DNA of 64,000 nucleotides from Nautilus pompilius (taxonomy: Eukaryota > Mollusca > Cephalopoda > Nautilida > Nautilidae), in contig JACATO010001002.1 of NCBI GenBank assembly GCA_018389105.1, positions 1 to 64,000 on the forward strand. Direction: 5' to 3'. The number at the start of each line of letters is the position of its first letter. Within the stretch, counting starts at the first letter, position 1. The translations under genes were made by a program, and so were the position numbers. The notes under the pieces were generated by a model, which saw nothing but the letters and a program-made list of their open reading frames with translations, was not told where the DNA came from and did no database searches. Below are positions 10,927 to 22,237 of this stretch, one piece after another.

Positions 10927-13251
10927 CTGATGGCAAAGCATTAGCAAGGTGACATTCAAAACCTTCTCATGCTATGTCCCATACAGCAGGATTCTTCCTA
11001 CAATGTTCCGTCATTGTTAGGTTTCTGGTAAGCTAAAGTATACGGGTTCGGTTCCAGTAACGGCGGCGCACGCTGTTTTTGGACGTAATAATTTTCAACT
11101 TCGGGAGCTCATCCACAATTTGTCGGTACCGTTAACCTGAATGCCGAGTACATCTCATTAGTCTTTTTTACGTCGCGTGTACTTACCGAACCGATCGAAG
11201 ACACGGGGTGAGGGATCTTGAGTTGTTGGCGTGTGCATTAACGCTGCGTCCGGAAACACTCGACTCTAGATGATATGGCCCAGGAGAGTGGGAAGAGAAA
11301 AGACTCCATCAGGTCGGCACCGAACAGTACGGGCTGGCGAGCCACTGCGCTGCTAACGTCTTGCTCCCTTAATGCTTTTGCATGTCTTAATATAATATCC
11401 CACCCCTCCCTTTCAGCTAAGAATGCATTGCGTCGAGATTAACTGAATTCCTGGCTCCAAAGTTAACGTACTAATGATAACCACCACCTTGACAGAGTTC
11501 TTCCAGCCATTCTGGATCTATCGTCGCACCAACGTCAGTTAGGTATAGAGAAAGGTAAAAATTGCGGAGGCATCAAGCTGCCAGCTGGTTCACTCTCTCC
11601 GGCGCCTTGTGAGGGAGGGCCTTGACAAACAAATAAGACAGATTCTACGATTGGAGCTCTCAAATAAAAGGACCACAAACCATACCACGTTAACACAAAA
11701 ATCCAGGTGAAAATATACACAATCTATTGTTTACTGTTTTTTTTTTTAAATTGCTTAAATTTTGACATTTTATGGAAAAGTTCTGTTAGACCCCTGACTC
11801 CATCTCTCGATGAACCATATTTCTGTACTAAGTCAGTTTGTGATATTGGCCTTTATAATCAAATCAATTTTCCGCTAACTCATATTTATCTTTTTGTCGC
11901 TTTCCCAGCTGCTACAGTGAATATATTAGACTTATATTACAAAAGGCAAACAAAAACAAAACCCGCTGGTGCAGGAATCAGCTGGTCGCTTTCTAAACCA
12001 GGAAAACTTCTAAAAGTGAATTAATTAGATCAAAAAAAGAACGTGCACTGAAACCTTTAATATTCGCTACAATTCAAGTACATAATGGAAACTACCTGTT
12101 GATTACTAAATCAAAAGTATAACGAATCTCTTCTATACAATTTTTCTCTGACCGAAATCTGATTTGATCCACTCATCCTGTTTCCGAAGAGCTACATCTA
12201 ACTTAGGGGTTTTCCTCGTCAATGCCAGCTTCCTTTGTGCCCTTTCTCATTCTGTTTCTTAAAGCCGTACACAGATTCTACTTTAACCACAAAATTCCAT
12301 GTACAGCTAATCTTTATCGGGAAATTCCAGTAAATATCATAGAAACAAAACTTATTTGTGTTTCCAGCACTAAACAGAGATTTTGCTTTCTTTTTCACTA
12401 AAATGTCGGCCATTGAAACTCTGCTGTCATAATAGTCTTTTACTTTAAAGGACACAAAGATAAATGGTTCGCAAAAACCGATCACCGACATCGCATATAT
12501 CAGACACTTCTAATTTGCGAAAGTAAACCTTACATGTTGATTTCTTTTCAGGAAATGCCCCACAACCCCCCCCCAATTATCTCTAAATGTCATCTAAGGA
12601 TGGACTTTAATCGTCTTTACTCGATCAACGCAAAGCGTTTGTCTAACGACCTGATCAAACAAATCAGGTACACAAGTCATCTTTCATGAAGCAACTTTGA
12701 TCTGAAACAATCCCTATAACTCTTTAATATTCAGGACAGAGCTTGTCAAATCCCGAAAATCTCATCATCTAATGCGTAACTATCCAACTAATAATTTAGC
12801 TTTCAACAGCTCGACAAGACTGAACACCATCCAAACACCAACACGCACGCGCACATATATGTATATATACACACATTGCATATTCCAACTGGTTGTTGAA
12901 ACTGCGTTCTACCATGCAATACGTTTTTGTTGTTTTTCTTTTTTTTCCTTTTCAAAGTGAGAATCTATTGTCTTCCCTTTCCCCCCAAAATAACAAAAGA
13001 AATATTATCACGGCTTTTATATCGCACTGTCTTGCGTCCAACACTCTGGGGGATAGGATATTCATTTGTGGAAAATCGGGAACAGCAAACATTTGTTCAG
13101 CTGATTGGACCGGATCATTGAATTCTGCAATCCCTGGAAGATTAATAAAACGACGGTGCACCAGAAAACTTCGGAGAAAAGAACACAATTTATTGCATCT
13201 GATTCACAAGGGACATGAGTAATTCCATTCTCCACGCACTTTAATCTATTA
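10927..13251. other. Intergenic, no gene recognised
   Basis: No recognisable gene apart from the small frame at 12219-12491. Around 11042-11058 the sequence GGGTTCGGTTCCAG resembles a tRNA B box and may mark a weak SINE. 12840-12880 holds a short CA/TA-rich run. Confidence 0.45.
12219..12491 (-). CDS. Small unrecognised ORF, 90 codons
   Basis: This is a minus-strand frame with a true ATG and a stop 13 codons upstream. The 90-residue product mixes hydrophobic and polar residues naturally. Its second half contains the segment YWNFPIKISCTWNFVVKVES, whose spacing loosely recalls beta-strand segments of ML/GM2-activator lipid-binding domains. That resemblance is weak and from memory only. There is no signal peptide and no neighbouring exon that I can tie to it. 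It may be chance, a pseudogene or one exon. Confidence 0.2.
   Translation of the reverse strand: MSVIGFCEPFIFVSFKVKDYYDSRVSMADILVKKKAKSLFSAGNTNKFCFYDIYWNFPIKISCTWNFVVKVESVYGFKKQNEKGHKGSWH

Positions 13252-13282
<31 letters not shown>
13252..13282. repeat. (CT)n microsatellite
   Basis: About 31 bases of uninterrupted CT. It lies inside the longest minus-strand frame of the area (13062-13514, ATG start, 150 codons), where it reads as an Arg-Glu run. Confidence 0.9.
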
Positions 13283-13285
<3 letters not shown>

Positions 13286-15229
13286 CCAGACGGCAGGGGC
13301 CGCCACAAGCAGGGTTCCGGCAGCAACGCGCGCAATAAGGCAGATCAACAAAGTTACCTTCTCGCTGGTGGATATAATTTATTCTTTTCCCCGCTAGGGG
13401 ACGCTCGTCAAAGGCTATTCTATAAATCATCAACACACGGGTTGGGGGGGGGGAACTTCTTATAAATAGCGCCAGAAACCGCCGATGGTTTCTTTTAGGA
13501 AGGCATGCGACCATAAATTCTTAGCATTGCTCTTAGTTGCAAGGTAAGACGCCTGAGTGTACTATTTTCGGGTTTATCTGCTGGAAACAAATTCTTCTTA
13601 TCCGGACAGGTAAGTGATAACTTCTTTTAGCACAAAACTTGTTTTAAGCGTAAACTCAGCACATAAACAGAGTCGGCAGGGGGCGCTGCCCGTCTTATCC
13701 GAGTTTTTTCTTAACCCTTTACTTCCTTAGTCCGACCATATCGTTTTGAGGATTCTACTTGTTCCAGCTTTAAAAAAATAAATTATTCAGCACGATTTTG
13801 CTCTCATATATATATATAGGACTTTGATTTTATTCTCCATGTATAAGAAATATGAGCGAACATTTTATGTTCGAGCATCAAATCCTGATTTCGATTTGTT
13901 GCTTACACGATCAATTGCCTGTAACGTAACTCGGACGTCTACCAGGGGTATGCTGCACATGGGAAAACATGGAAAAAGTGGGTCTTATTAATCTATATTC
14001 TTATCTGTATTGACCGTATGGTCAATTTGCTGGCAACATGTTGCTCGGATCCAAACTTCTAATCCAACAGTACGTATTAGAGAGTTGCGCACTCCCTGTC
14101 TCACGACAACACTTCATCGGCTCCTTTTCTTTCTGTTTTAAAAATATGCACACCTGTCGTCTTCATATAAAAGTCTCGCGTCCATCCTCCCAGCTCTGTA
14201 CCTCGGTCGGTTTCCCTGCGTTGAGAACAAACTCGAAATGTTTATCTAGCTCTGTAAATTATTCTGGTCTGGTTTTCTTATTTATATTTACTCGCAAAGT
14301 TCTATTTATTTCGACGGACGTATAATTCATGGCTGGTAAGGTTGACGCTAAAACAATCATAGTAACAGTAACAAATTCTTAATTTTATTTATTTATCAGA
14401 AGTAAATCATAGTAATATTAAAATTGCGAAATGTGAAAGGCAATCCGTTCGGATTGTCCATGACCTTTCATTGCAATTTATGAGGTCGTTAAATCGCATG
14501 TTAACTTAAAATCCAAAATGAAGAAGCTGGAAGAGCAGTATGGAGAGGGTTAACCGTGAAATAACCGGTTTTACTCTTTAGTAGCATTTTAACTCGTTAA
14601 TTCGGGCATAGTTGTTATTTCACTTAAGGATATTTTCGGAAGTACCAAACATAAAGCACTTTTACTGAGAAACTGAATACTAAAAGACTGACTTAATGAC
14701 GAATTGTCGTGACATTTATTATCCTTCAAGACAGTTTTCGGGGGCCCTTCCTTGGAGTCTATAAAAAGCGTTGTGGCGAGGAAGCACCAGGTTCTGTTTA
14801 GCGACGTCGACAAGGCAGTTGCGGTTAAAGATAGATTCTAGATGACGTTTACTGATACAAGGGCGAGTTTTTGCTAAGTGAACGTAGTTACGAAAACCAT
14901 TAGACAGATTCTTTGTTAAGATTTTTCTCTTCTTATTCAAATGCTATCGGATCATCGTTTTCGTGGGGGGGGGCTTAGAGATTGTAGCTGCGGAATGTCA
15001 GCGCAGTTAGGTCGGGCAAAGAACTCCCCACGAATAACTTCCGCTTGTTTGTCTCTTTCACAAACGAAAGTCGCTTTGCCGCGGCAAAAGCCCATCGGGT
15101 GCCAGCGTATTTTACTTCCACATAATTTGCTCGGTAATAGTCTGAAGCCTTTTCGAGGCGTCTCAGCCGACAACGGTCGAAACTGGCTGAGAGACAGGCC
15201 ACCTCTCTCTCCTCTCTGTACTGACGTCA

Positions 15230-15232
<3 letters not shown>
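13283..15232. other. Intergenic, no gene recognised
   Basis: No known gene. ATG frames at 14038-14325 (plus) and 14941-15381 (plus, running into the next CT repeat) match nothing I know. 14940-15230 is more GC-rich than its flanks and includes a CRE-like TGACGTCA at 15222-15229. Confidence 0.45.
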
Positions 15233-15269
<37 letters not shown>

Positions 15270-15280
15270 TCTCTCTCCCC
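15233..15280. repeat. (CT)n microsatellite
   Basis: About 48 bases of CT with one interruption near 15266. Confidence 0.9.
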
Positions 15281-16203
15281 CTCCAGACGGACGGACTGAT
15301 CAGCCGCAAAAACTTCAGACAGAAAATTATCAGAAGCGATTCAGCGACAGACTGATCGGTCTCGTCCCATCGGCAATTTAACCAACCGCGGACAAACATC
15401 CAGACTATCAACGTGCTTTTGCAGTTAGTCTACGTAAGTGGATGAACCTCTGAAGCTACTTTTATAGGAGATGACAGTCGAATATGTAAATAAGAGATCT
15501 ACATACATACTATTTTTTCGGAGTGTTTACATAAATACTACTGGGATTCGTGTAGATATTAACAACGACGTAAGCATTTTTCGGTTCTATTTGTTTCCTT
15601 GAGATTTTAATATCACTTTGTTAAAGGTAAACCATAAAATGGTTGCTAAACGAAAAATATCTAACCAGAGCCGTAAAGAACAAAGACTTTCTTTACATAG
15701 TATTCAAATCGATTTTCTTTTTTGTCTTTTAAATATACAGTGGAGAACTCGTGAAGTCGGTATTTCGTTCACTGACGGTTCTATTTCTTTACTAAAGGAA
15801 ATTATTCATAATTGTTATTTTCTACTTTAGAGTTTTGTAAATAAATCACATAAAAGTTTCTGGATCAATAATTACATTATAGCAACCATATTTCGTGATA
15901 ATCTTCAACGGAAAAAAGCGATGCCAAGTTGTAGTAATAACCGCAAAATATCGATCCCTTTGTTAACTTTTCCATAATCTATAAAGTTCAGGGCGATTGA
16001 TTATAATGTCAAAAGTCACACGAATGGAGGGCGAGCAAATAACGCCCCGTTTCCCTGTGAATCCAAGAAGACAGATAGATAGCCGCACTAATGATCCAAG
16101 ACGCCGAGAACAACACTTCGGGTGATTCCGGAATCAGTTTTAAGGCAACAGTGGGGACTGACGAACAACGCCTCAGTTTTACAACTCGGAGCAGTTTGTG
16201 GGC
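15281..16203. other. AT-rich intergenic, nothing seen
   Basis: Mostly AT-rich DNA. The frame at 15618-15830 has no recognisable domain. No transposon terminus was noticed. Confidence 0.5.
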
Positions 16204-16210
16204 TAATGAC

Positions 16211-16301
<91 letters not shown>

Positions 16302-16540
16302 AGGAGAGAGAGAGAGAGAGAGAGAGATAGAGAGAGAGAGAGAAGAGAGAGATGGAGAGAGAGAGAGATAGAGCGAGAGAGAGAGAGAGAGAGAGAGATA
16401 GAGAATGGGGGGGAGAGAGAGCGAGAAGAGAGAGAGAGAGAGATGGGTGATAGAGAGAGCGAGCTCGAATAGAGATCTGCTGCTTCTATAGGTTTTTTCT
16501 CTCTCTCTGAGATCTCTCTATCGTAGCGCTCTCTCGTCCC
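16204..16540. repeat. (CG)n(GA)n tract flipping to (CT)n
   Basis: A short (CG)n run (16205-16222) leads into about 250 bases of GA repeat with GAT and GCGA interruptions. After a short non-repeat joint near 16475-16495 the purine tract switches strand to CT repeat (16497-16535). The Arg-Glu and Ser-Leu frames here are artefacts. The GA and CT parts could fold back on each other. Confidence 0.9.
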
Positions 16541-16649
16541 CCCCTCCTGAGCCCCAGAGCCTCTCAGACGTCTTGCCACTATCACTGCCCGCCTCCGAAT
16601 ATGCATTTAAAGTCAATCCAAGCTGTTTGAACACCAGTAAATCGACTTA
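16541..16649. other. Short unique spacer
   Basis: A unique stretch between the repeat tract and the Tc1 remnant; nothing recognised. Confidence 0.4.
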
Positions 16650-17230
16650 ATGCGCAACAGCTTCTGCAAAGAGTTGAGCAGGATGGGCGGGTTTGTTCGA
16701 CGGAAGCAAAGCCGCTGTTGACGGATGTGAATTGAAACTGTCAATTTGTGAGGTGAAACGTACACGCTGGCGAGCTCTCATTGGCGTTCCGACGAGTCAG
16801 ACGTTCGGCAATTCCCATTCTATTCTCTATGGTGCGCACAAGTCTGGAGAAAAGTTGTGAACACTGGTACCGACGCATAGACCGAGCAGGCAGGGAGAGA
16901 GTCGCTGTTTGGTGTGCAGGGCTAAACAGATATTGTATTCATTGGTGAACGTTAAAATTCTGCCGGTTACGAAGACACCAACAGCAGTTATCACCCAAAA
17001 GAAGATGGAGCGATGCTACCTGTTCCCAGAACTACCACAGCCATAAAGGTGCATGATGTACCGGCAGACATCTGCTTTCCTGGATTCTACATACTAGAAA
17101 TCCCTCCCACCAGTGACCATCTTGATGTAAAATTATGGTTTAAAAACCGAGTTGCGACTGTCTTCACAGTGGGAAATGAGAGGATAGAATGGAGCAGGTC
17201 GATAGGAAACCCTACTAAATTCCATACCTA
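16650..17230 (+). pseudogene. Tc1-type transposase remnant
   Basis: A decayed DDE transposase on the plus strand, read across several frames. Near 16709 the segment KPLLTDVN matches the usual junction after the helix-turn-helix (RKPLLTxxN). At 16788-16799 SDES matches the first catalytic block (FSDES), with the aspartate present. Further on, IVFIGER then NSAGYED matches the LVFIDGxxNSAGY motif between the first and second catalytic residues. The second catalytic block is not clearly kept. PPTSDHLDVKLW near 17100 fits the third block (SPDLNPIExLW) poorly. Stops and shifts are common and no TIRs were found, so it is long dead. Confidence is moderate because it rests on partial motifs. Confidence 0.5.
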
Positions 17231-18960
17231 ATTCTACAAGTTCTGCACAATTCACCAGGTTCTCCTACTGAATACTGCACGTGACGTTTTGGCAATTGAA
17301 TGTGCGCTCATAACGAGATACATTTACACTGGCCAAGCCTAACTCCTGTCCAAGACGTCTCCTATCTATTTCCCGTGAAGTTCCCAAGATAATATATTCT
17401 ATTTTTATTTAATTTTTAAAAAAAAAAATCATCTAGAAGAATGAGTCTGGAGAGATGGAAATGGTTGAAATACTTCTTACTAAGAACGGCACCTAGTTTT
17501 GTTTGTTTTTTATCGCGAGTCTTGCTAAGTCATCTGAACCAAGTCGGTTACATTATGAAACAGCTGGAGTGAGTTCTTCCAGAACCTCGGCTTTAAGATT
17601 TCACAGAAAAGAAAAAAAAAAAAAAACAGATTCAGAAGACGGAAAGGGAAAATAGAACTCAACCGAAAAAAAATATTTTTGTTTACACGTTAAGTACTTA
17701 AGTCTTTTAGGGCTAAAAGTTCGCAATTAGCTGCTTTTATTCCCTTAGATTCCTGGATTTTTATATTGAATTGATGAATAGAAATGAGATTGAATCCAAA
17801 TGAAAGTAACATGAAGTAAGTAATTCTAGAAAATACGCTAATCACGACGTTGATGATACTGGAAGCCCTTAATTACCCTTATTTTGTCATGCTTTGCAAT
17901 TTAAAAGCATTTTTAATTTTGTCCTTAATGTTTTTTAAAAAATGAATATAAATTGTGTACGTAGAATTAAGGCCGTGACCGAGGCCTCAGCAACTCGATG
18001 GCGCCATTTTACACACCAGAACCTATGGCTATAATTATTTATCTGACAGTTGAGAGTGTTACAAATAACTACCTGACTTTCTTCACCGATATATCCTTGA
18101 TCTATTCAATTGGTGAGCCTACAAGATCGTGTTGTGTGTGTGTGTGTGTGCAGTTAATATTACCTCGGCCGCTTAGGGCAACCAACGAACATACACAAAC
18201 CTGCCGTGCAGGTATTGCGATACTCTAAAACTGTCACTGAGCTCTGACAGAACTGCGTCTGGGTGTACAGCTATGTGCACATCCATCTTATACTCAAATT
18301 TTGGGACCTGAACGCTAAGGGAATTTGCGCTTTCTTCTGTGAATCGCTGATGCGGCCCTGATTCAATGTGGATCGTAATCGCTTTAGCACATTTTGCACC
18401 TTATATCGAGCCACACGTCGACAGAAAGATACTATTCAATAGTGGACGGTGTAGATTTCTTTTTCTCTCCGACAGCACGCCCCCCCCCCCCCCCCGGGGG
18501 GTTGCATCTCCGTCATCCAAATTCGGAGAACCACCGTCGTCGCTCAGAGACCTCTGACAAAATCTGTAGAAACATCGCAGGCGTGCACGGCAGCTGTTTC
18601 AGGACGGCTCGACCTTCTCACAGCGGCTTTCCATCTCTGCGTAGCGATGAATTACAACCGAAATTAAACTGAGCTAAACAATTTGTGGTTTCTAAATCTG
18701 CCTAAGGTTCAGCAAAACCGATCTTTTGGGAGTAGCCAAACCTTCTCATTATACTCGATGAAACCCGTCCGTGGTGCTTTTGAATTCCTTCCGTAGAGCC
18801 AGTAGTTAGTGCTTGTGTCAAAATTTAGACAGGGCACAGGACTAGCAATACGCATCTGTTATTACAAAGAGTTAGATGAATGGAGAAGGTGCTGTGTGCC
18901 ACAGATCGTATGGCAAAAAATCCGGGCATGCTGGGTAAAGATTTGAAGCTGGATTAAATC
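17231..18960. other. Intergenic with poly-C/poly-G run
   Basis: No recognisable gene. A (TG)n run of about 20 bases lies near 18133-18151. At 18480-18501 sixteen C are followed directly by six G, an unusual homopolymer pair and a likely place for assembly length error. Confidence 0.5.
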
Positions 18961-19245
18961 CTCCACCCCACCGCCCCTCGTGGGGGGGTGTGGGTTCGTT
19001 CGGGGGAGGGGGGAAAGAGTATGTTGTGGGTTCTATGGGGTGGGGGTTGGGCGTGTGGTCTGTTGTGGGGAGTGAACACCGCTCGTTCGGTGTCCCAACC
19101 AGGTGGGATGCGAGCCCTTCGAGGTCGAGAGTCGAGTGTCGAAGTCCGGGTCCCTTGGTGCGCTCCGGTTTGGTGGAGAGGCCATGAGAGTGTGTGTAGT
19201 CTAGAGAGGGGGGTATTAGAGGGCGGTACTTTTAGCTGCGTTTAA
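18961..19245. repeat. G-rich block with G-quadruplex motif
   Basis: The plus strand is strongly G-biased. At 18982-19013 four G runs (7, 3, 5 and 6) are separated by loops of 3, 7 and 1 bases, which meets the standard G-quadruplex pattern. G-rich DNA with GT and GGGG runs continues to 19245. Two overlapping frames here (18988 and 18990, plus) are composition artefacts. Confidence 0.6.
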
Positions 19246-19261
19246 ATATCTGAGCGAAAGC

Positions 19262-19536
19262 GATGCGCGCGAGTAGAAAACGAGAGAGATAGAGCGAGCG
19301 AGTGCGTCGTCTAGCGATATCTGATATATCCTTCTATTATCGCTAGCTGCAGAGCCTCTATCTCTCTCCTCACTCTATCTATCTCTCTCTCTCTCCGCAC
19401 GCTCTCTCTCTACAATCTCTGTCTCTCACATCTCTCTCTAGAGCTACTCTCAGATCTCTATCATATCTCTCTCTCTCTCTCTATCTCTCTCTCTTCTCTC
19501 TTCTCTCTCTCTATCTATCTATCTCTCTCTCTCTCT

Positions 19537-19584
<48 letters not shown>
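19262..19584. repeat. Noisy GA-to-TC repeat tract
   Basis: Begins as GA-rich repeat (19280-19305), passes through a non-repeat palindromic joint near 19310-19350, then becomes CT-rich repeat with many irregular interruptions and ends as clean (CT)n at 19545-19584. The strand switch and irregular joint resemble those at 16.2-16.5 kb and 52.8-53.2 kb. Confidence 0.85.
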
Positions 19585-20249
19585 GTTGGCACAATCTTGA
19601 TCATTTTACAAATATTCTTTCTTGTTTTATTTAACCATTTCACGCCATCGTCTACCCCCCCCCCCCGTTCGGTTAGTCTGTAACTTTAACACGCACTTTT
19701 TCATCAGGACGCGTCTTCCTTTTTGTTTTTTAGCGAAGACCCTTTTCTCTTGATATAATATTTTCCAAACCAAAAATAGGATTTAGAAGAAAAAAATATG
19801 CATTTTATATTAAAATTATTAGATTAAATAGAGAACGGAGAAATAGAAACGCTTGATGTATGTATGGTGTTGGGGAGATTTGTCACCTGACCACAGAACC
19901 AAAAACTGACTCTCTTCCAAACTGTTAAAGGTCAACGCTTCCCGAATGAGGTCATTATTAGACCTCTTCTGTTTGTGCGAAATCTCGGTAATCAGTTCAC
20001 CTTCACGTATCTCTTAAACTTATGACCATAAAAAATACACAAAGCACACGCAGTGTTTTCCTGTACATATGTACACTGTGTGCAGAGTGGTTGGTTAAGA
20101 TGATGGTTTACAATGCTAGAATTCACTATCAAATCACGAGCATCTGATTTGGCTGAAATTTCAATGCAACAAATATTGTGTGATAACTCGTGTTCTGGGC
20201 GGAAGTTTCAGACGGGAAACTTAAGAATTGTAAAAGAAAACTGATTTGA
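19585..20249. other. AT-rich intergenic, nothing seen
   Basis: AT-rich DNA without a gene or clear element. It may include more of the Tc1 fragment that follows, but no motif is recognisable. Confidence 0.45.
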
Positions 20250-20480
20250 GATAAACTCACGTTTGCCGATGCTAACACGTGGAGCTGTCCGCATTTGAAG
20301 ATCCATTTCGTTAATGACGTTCTGGTTACCCCATGGCCTGCTCGTAGCCGCCAGCTCTACTTGCAACCATTCCCAAACTACCTCTATCCCTGACGCGAAA
20401 TGGCTTCAGACCGTCTGTAGACAGATGTAGAACGCAGGTGCACAGTGGTAGAAACCGAAAGCGGCGCATGCCTTTTTACG
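20250..20480 (+). pseudogene. Tc1-type transposase C-terminal fragment
   Basis: One plus-strand frame gives FADANT near 20262, matching the second catalytic block (FMDDNA) with its aspartate. About 15 residues later comes IHFVNDVLVTPWPARS, matching the helix and WPARSPD motif that precede the third block. A shifted frame then gives DVERRCTVVETESGA, like the C-terminal SMRRRCTAVVEARGG of invertebrate Tc1 transposases. Everything upstream of the second catalytic block is unrecognisable. The fragment is short and broken, but three motifs in the right order support it. Confidence 0.45.
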
Positions 20481-21039
20481 GTCATGCGAATTTAGGGTTT
20501 TGTGGGTAATCACTATTCGTTGTCATTATGATGCTATTAAATTAATGAAACGATGTTGAGAAATTACGGAATATTAACCTAATTGCCAATTTTGAACTAT
20601 GGGAAAATGTTTAATCATGCATAAATTCGTACAATTTATTTAGCGATACCCTTATATATATATTTGATTACGTTATTTGTCCTCTGCCGTAGATGCTAGT
20701 TTCTGTTGTCCTGCTCGCTGCATTTTCATATCTGTTTCACTGAGCCGAATTCCTTTGCAACGTATTCACAAAAACAGGTAAAACAATAGCAGTAAGAAAG
20801 ACGTTTGTTACTCCAGTTAGCCAGGCCTTCAATTCTCAACGTACTCACAGCAGCGCGATTCAACGAGAAGGAGTTTATCCTGTCGAGTCGCCTTTCCTTG
20901 GTATAGCATCTGCCTTAGCCCTGTCGCAAGACACGTGATTGCCTGACATTATGTCTACTGTTTTTGCTTTATCAGGTAAAGCCAACTCGTTTACATGTGG
21001 ATAGTTTCAGTCAAATTAACGTGCTACATTATTTCTTGA
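20481..21039. other. Intergenic, no gene recognised
   Basis: No recognisable gene or repeat. It lies between the Tc1 fragment and a Tc1-type terminus and may include unidentified transposon DNA. Confidence 0.4.
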
Positions 21040-21173
21040 CAAAAGTGGTTACTTTGATGAGAGTTCTTTGAGTATAAATACAACAAATTTTTTTTTTCAC
21101 TTTTGTTCTAAAGTAGAATGGGTTTTTTTCCCACCCGATTTGTCCACTTCTAAACCTTTTGTCCGGTAGTGTA
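21040..21173. mobile_element. Tc1-type transposon terminus
   Basis: At 21155-21171 the sequence CTTTTGTCCGGTAGTG is followed by TA at 21172-21173, the reverse of the common Tc1 terminus CACTACCGGACAAAAG next to its TA target. Upstream, GGTTACTTTGATGAGAGTT (near 21048) resembles the 3' untranslated part of Tc1 elements. No partner 5' terminus was found, so this is a solo end. Confidence 0.4.
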
Positions 21174-21943
21174 TATTCCCCGGTGACCTAGTTCATAACT
21201 GCAATAAAATATGGCATATTTCATATATAATGAATTTATTAGTGTATATTAACATATGACATGGAAGATGTGTGAGTGCCCTTCTTGTTATGTTTGTTGG
21301 AAATTTGATCCTAGATGTCTCTTTTTCTCCTTTTCACCAAAATATCCTCCTCTCACTGTTCACGGATAATCCAACATTTATGGTCGCGTGCGTGTTCAGG
21401 GTAATTCTCCCTTCCTCGGTTTTCTCATCTCTTGTTTTTTTTAATGCTGCTATATTAAGCAAACGTTTAGGTAGATACGAATCTCTTGGTCGTGTTCAAC
21501 GAGCAGTTATTACCCTTCTCTACGATAAAATCATCCGAGATTTTGTCGCTGTTGTTCAGCAGGAAGCAACTTTCCAGTCGACAGTCCCACGTGTGCAGTA
21601 AAGGTGAGTTATAGCGCGTGCGTCGTGGGTCGTAGCCAAATCTCCCAGTGCTTAACGTCTAATTCGCCACATTGTAAAGCTAGCGATTTGATCACATTTT
21701 CCACCTTAAACTGGTTCAAGACCTGCGTCACAGTGTGACTTCGAGCTGTATTTTTTAAAATGGATATTTAAAAAAAAAAAAAAAAACTATTTTCGCACAA
21801 GAAATACAGACTGGAGTTTGTTTGGTTGATATGTTACCACTCGAAGCCGTCCGTGATATTTCAACAGTTTAGAAAATGAAATAATAACTGGATGAGTGGA
21901 TAACCACCCGACAGAAGCGCAACTAATTTTAAAAAAGAACACG
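21174..21943. other. Intergenic, open frame without ATG
   Basis: An open frame at 21272-21601 (plus, 109 codons) starts with GTG and encodes a partly hydrophobic peptide that I do not recognise. Poly-A runs at 21770-21786 separate it from the next repeat. Confidence 0.4.
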
Positions 21944-22012
21944 CAAACACACACACTTACACACTTACACACACACACACACCACACACACACACACACT
22001 TACACGCGCACT
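21944..22012. repeat. (AC)n microsatellite
   Basis: About 69 bases of CA with TTACAC interruptions; the overlapping frames on both strands are artefacts. Confidence 0.9.
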
Positions 22013-22237
22013 TACATACGCTTATGTAGACAGACACATATAAAAGCATACACACGTCGCATATTTGTCACATACACTGTTGGCCAAAAGTACAGCATTA
22101 CCCGAAAGAATTGATTTGTTTGGTCTAATTTTAGAATCTATGAAGCAATCTTTCCGGAATTTCATCTTTCTCTTTGATCAGTTGCATATGTTGCTAAAAT
22201 AATATTTGGGAATCAAAACAATATTTCAAAGTATATA

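Noticed and set aside
13062-13514. 150-codon minus-strand ATG frame
   Set aside because: It crosses a (CT)n microsatellite that reads as Arg-Glu repeats. The parts on either side match nothing, and a frame of this length is not rare once a stop-free repeat is included.
15222-15229. Palindromic CRE (TGACGTCA)
   Set aside because: An 8-bp match; the same word appears at 52754 with no gene nearby. Not informative alone.
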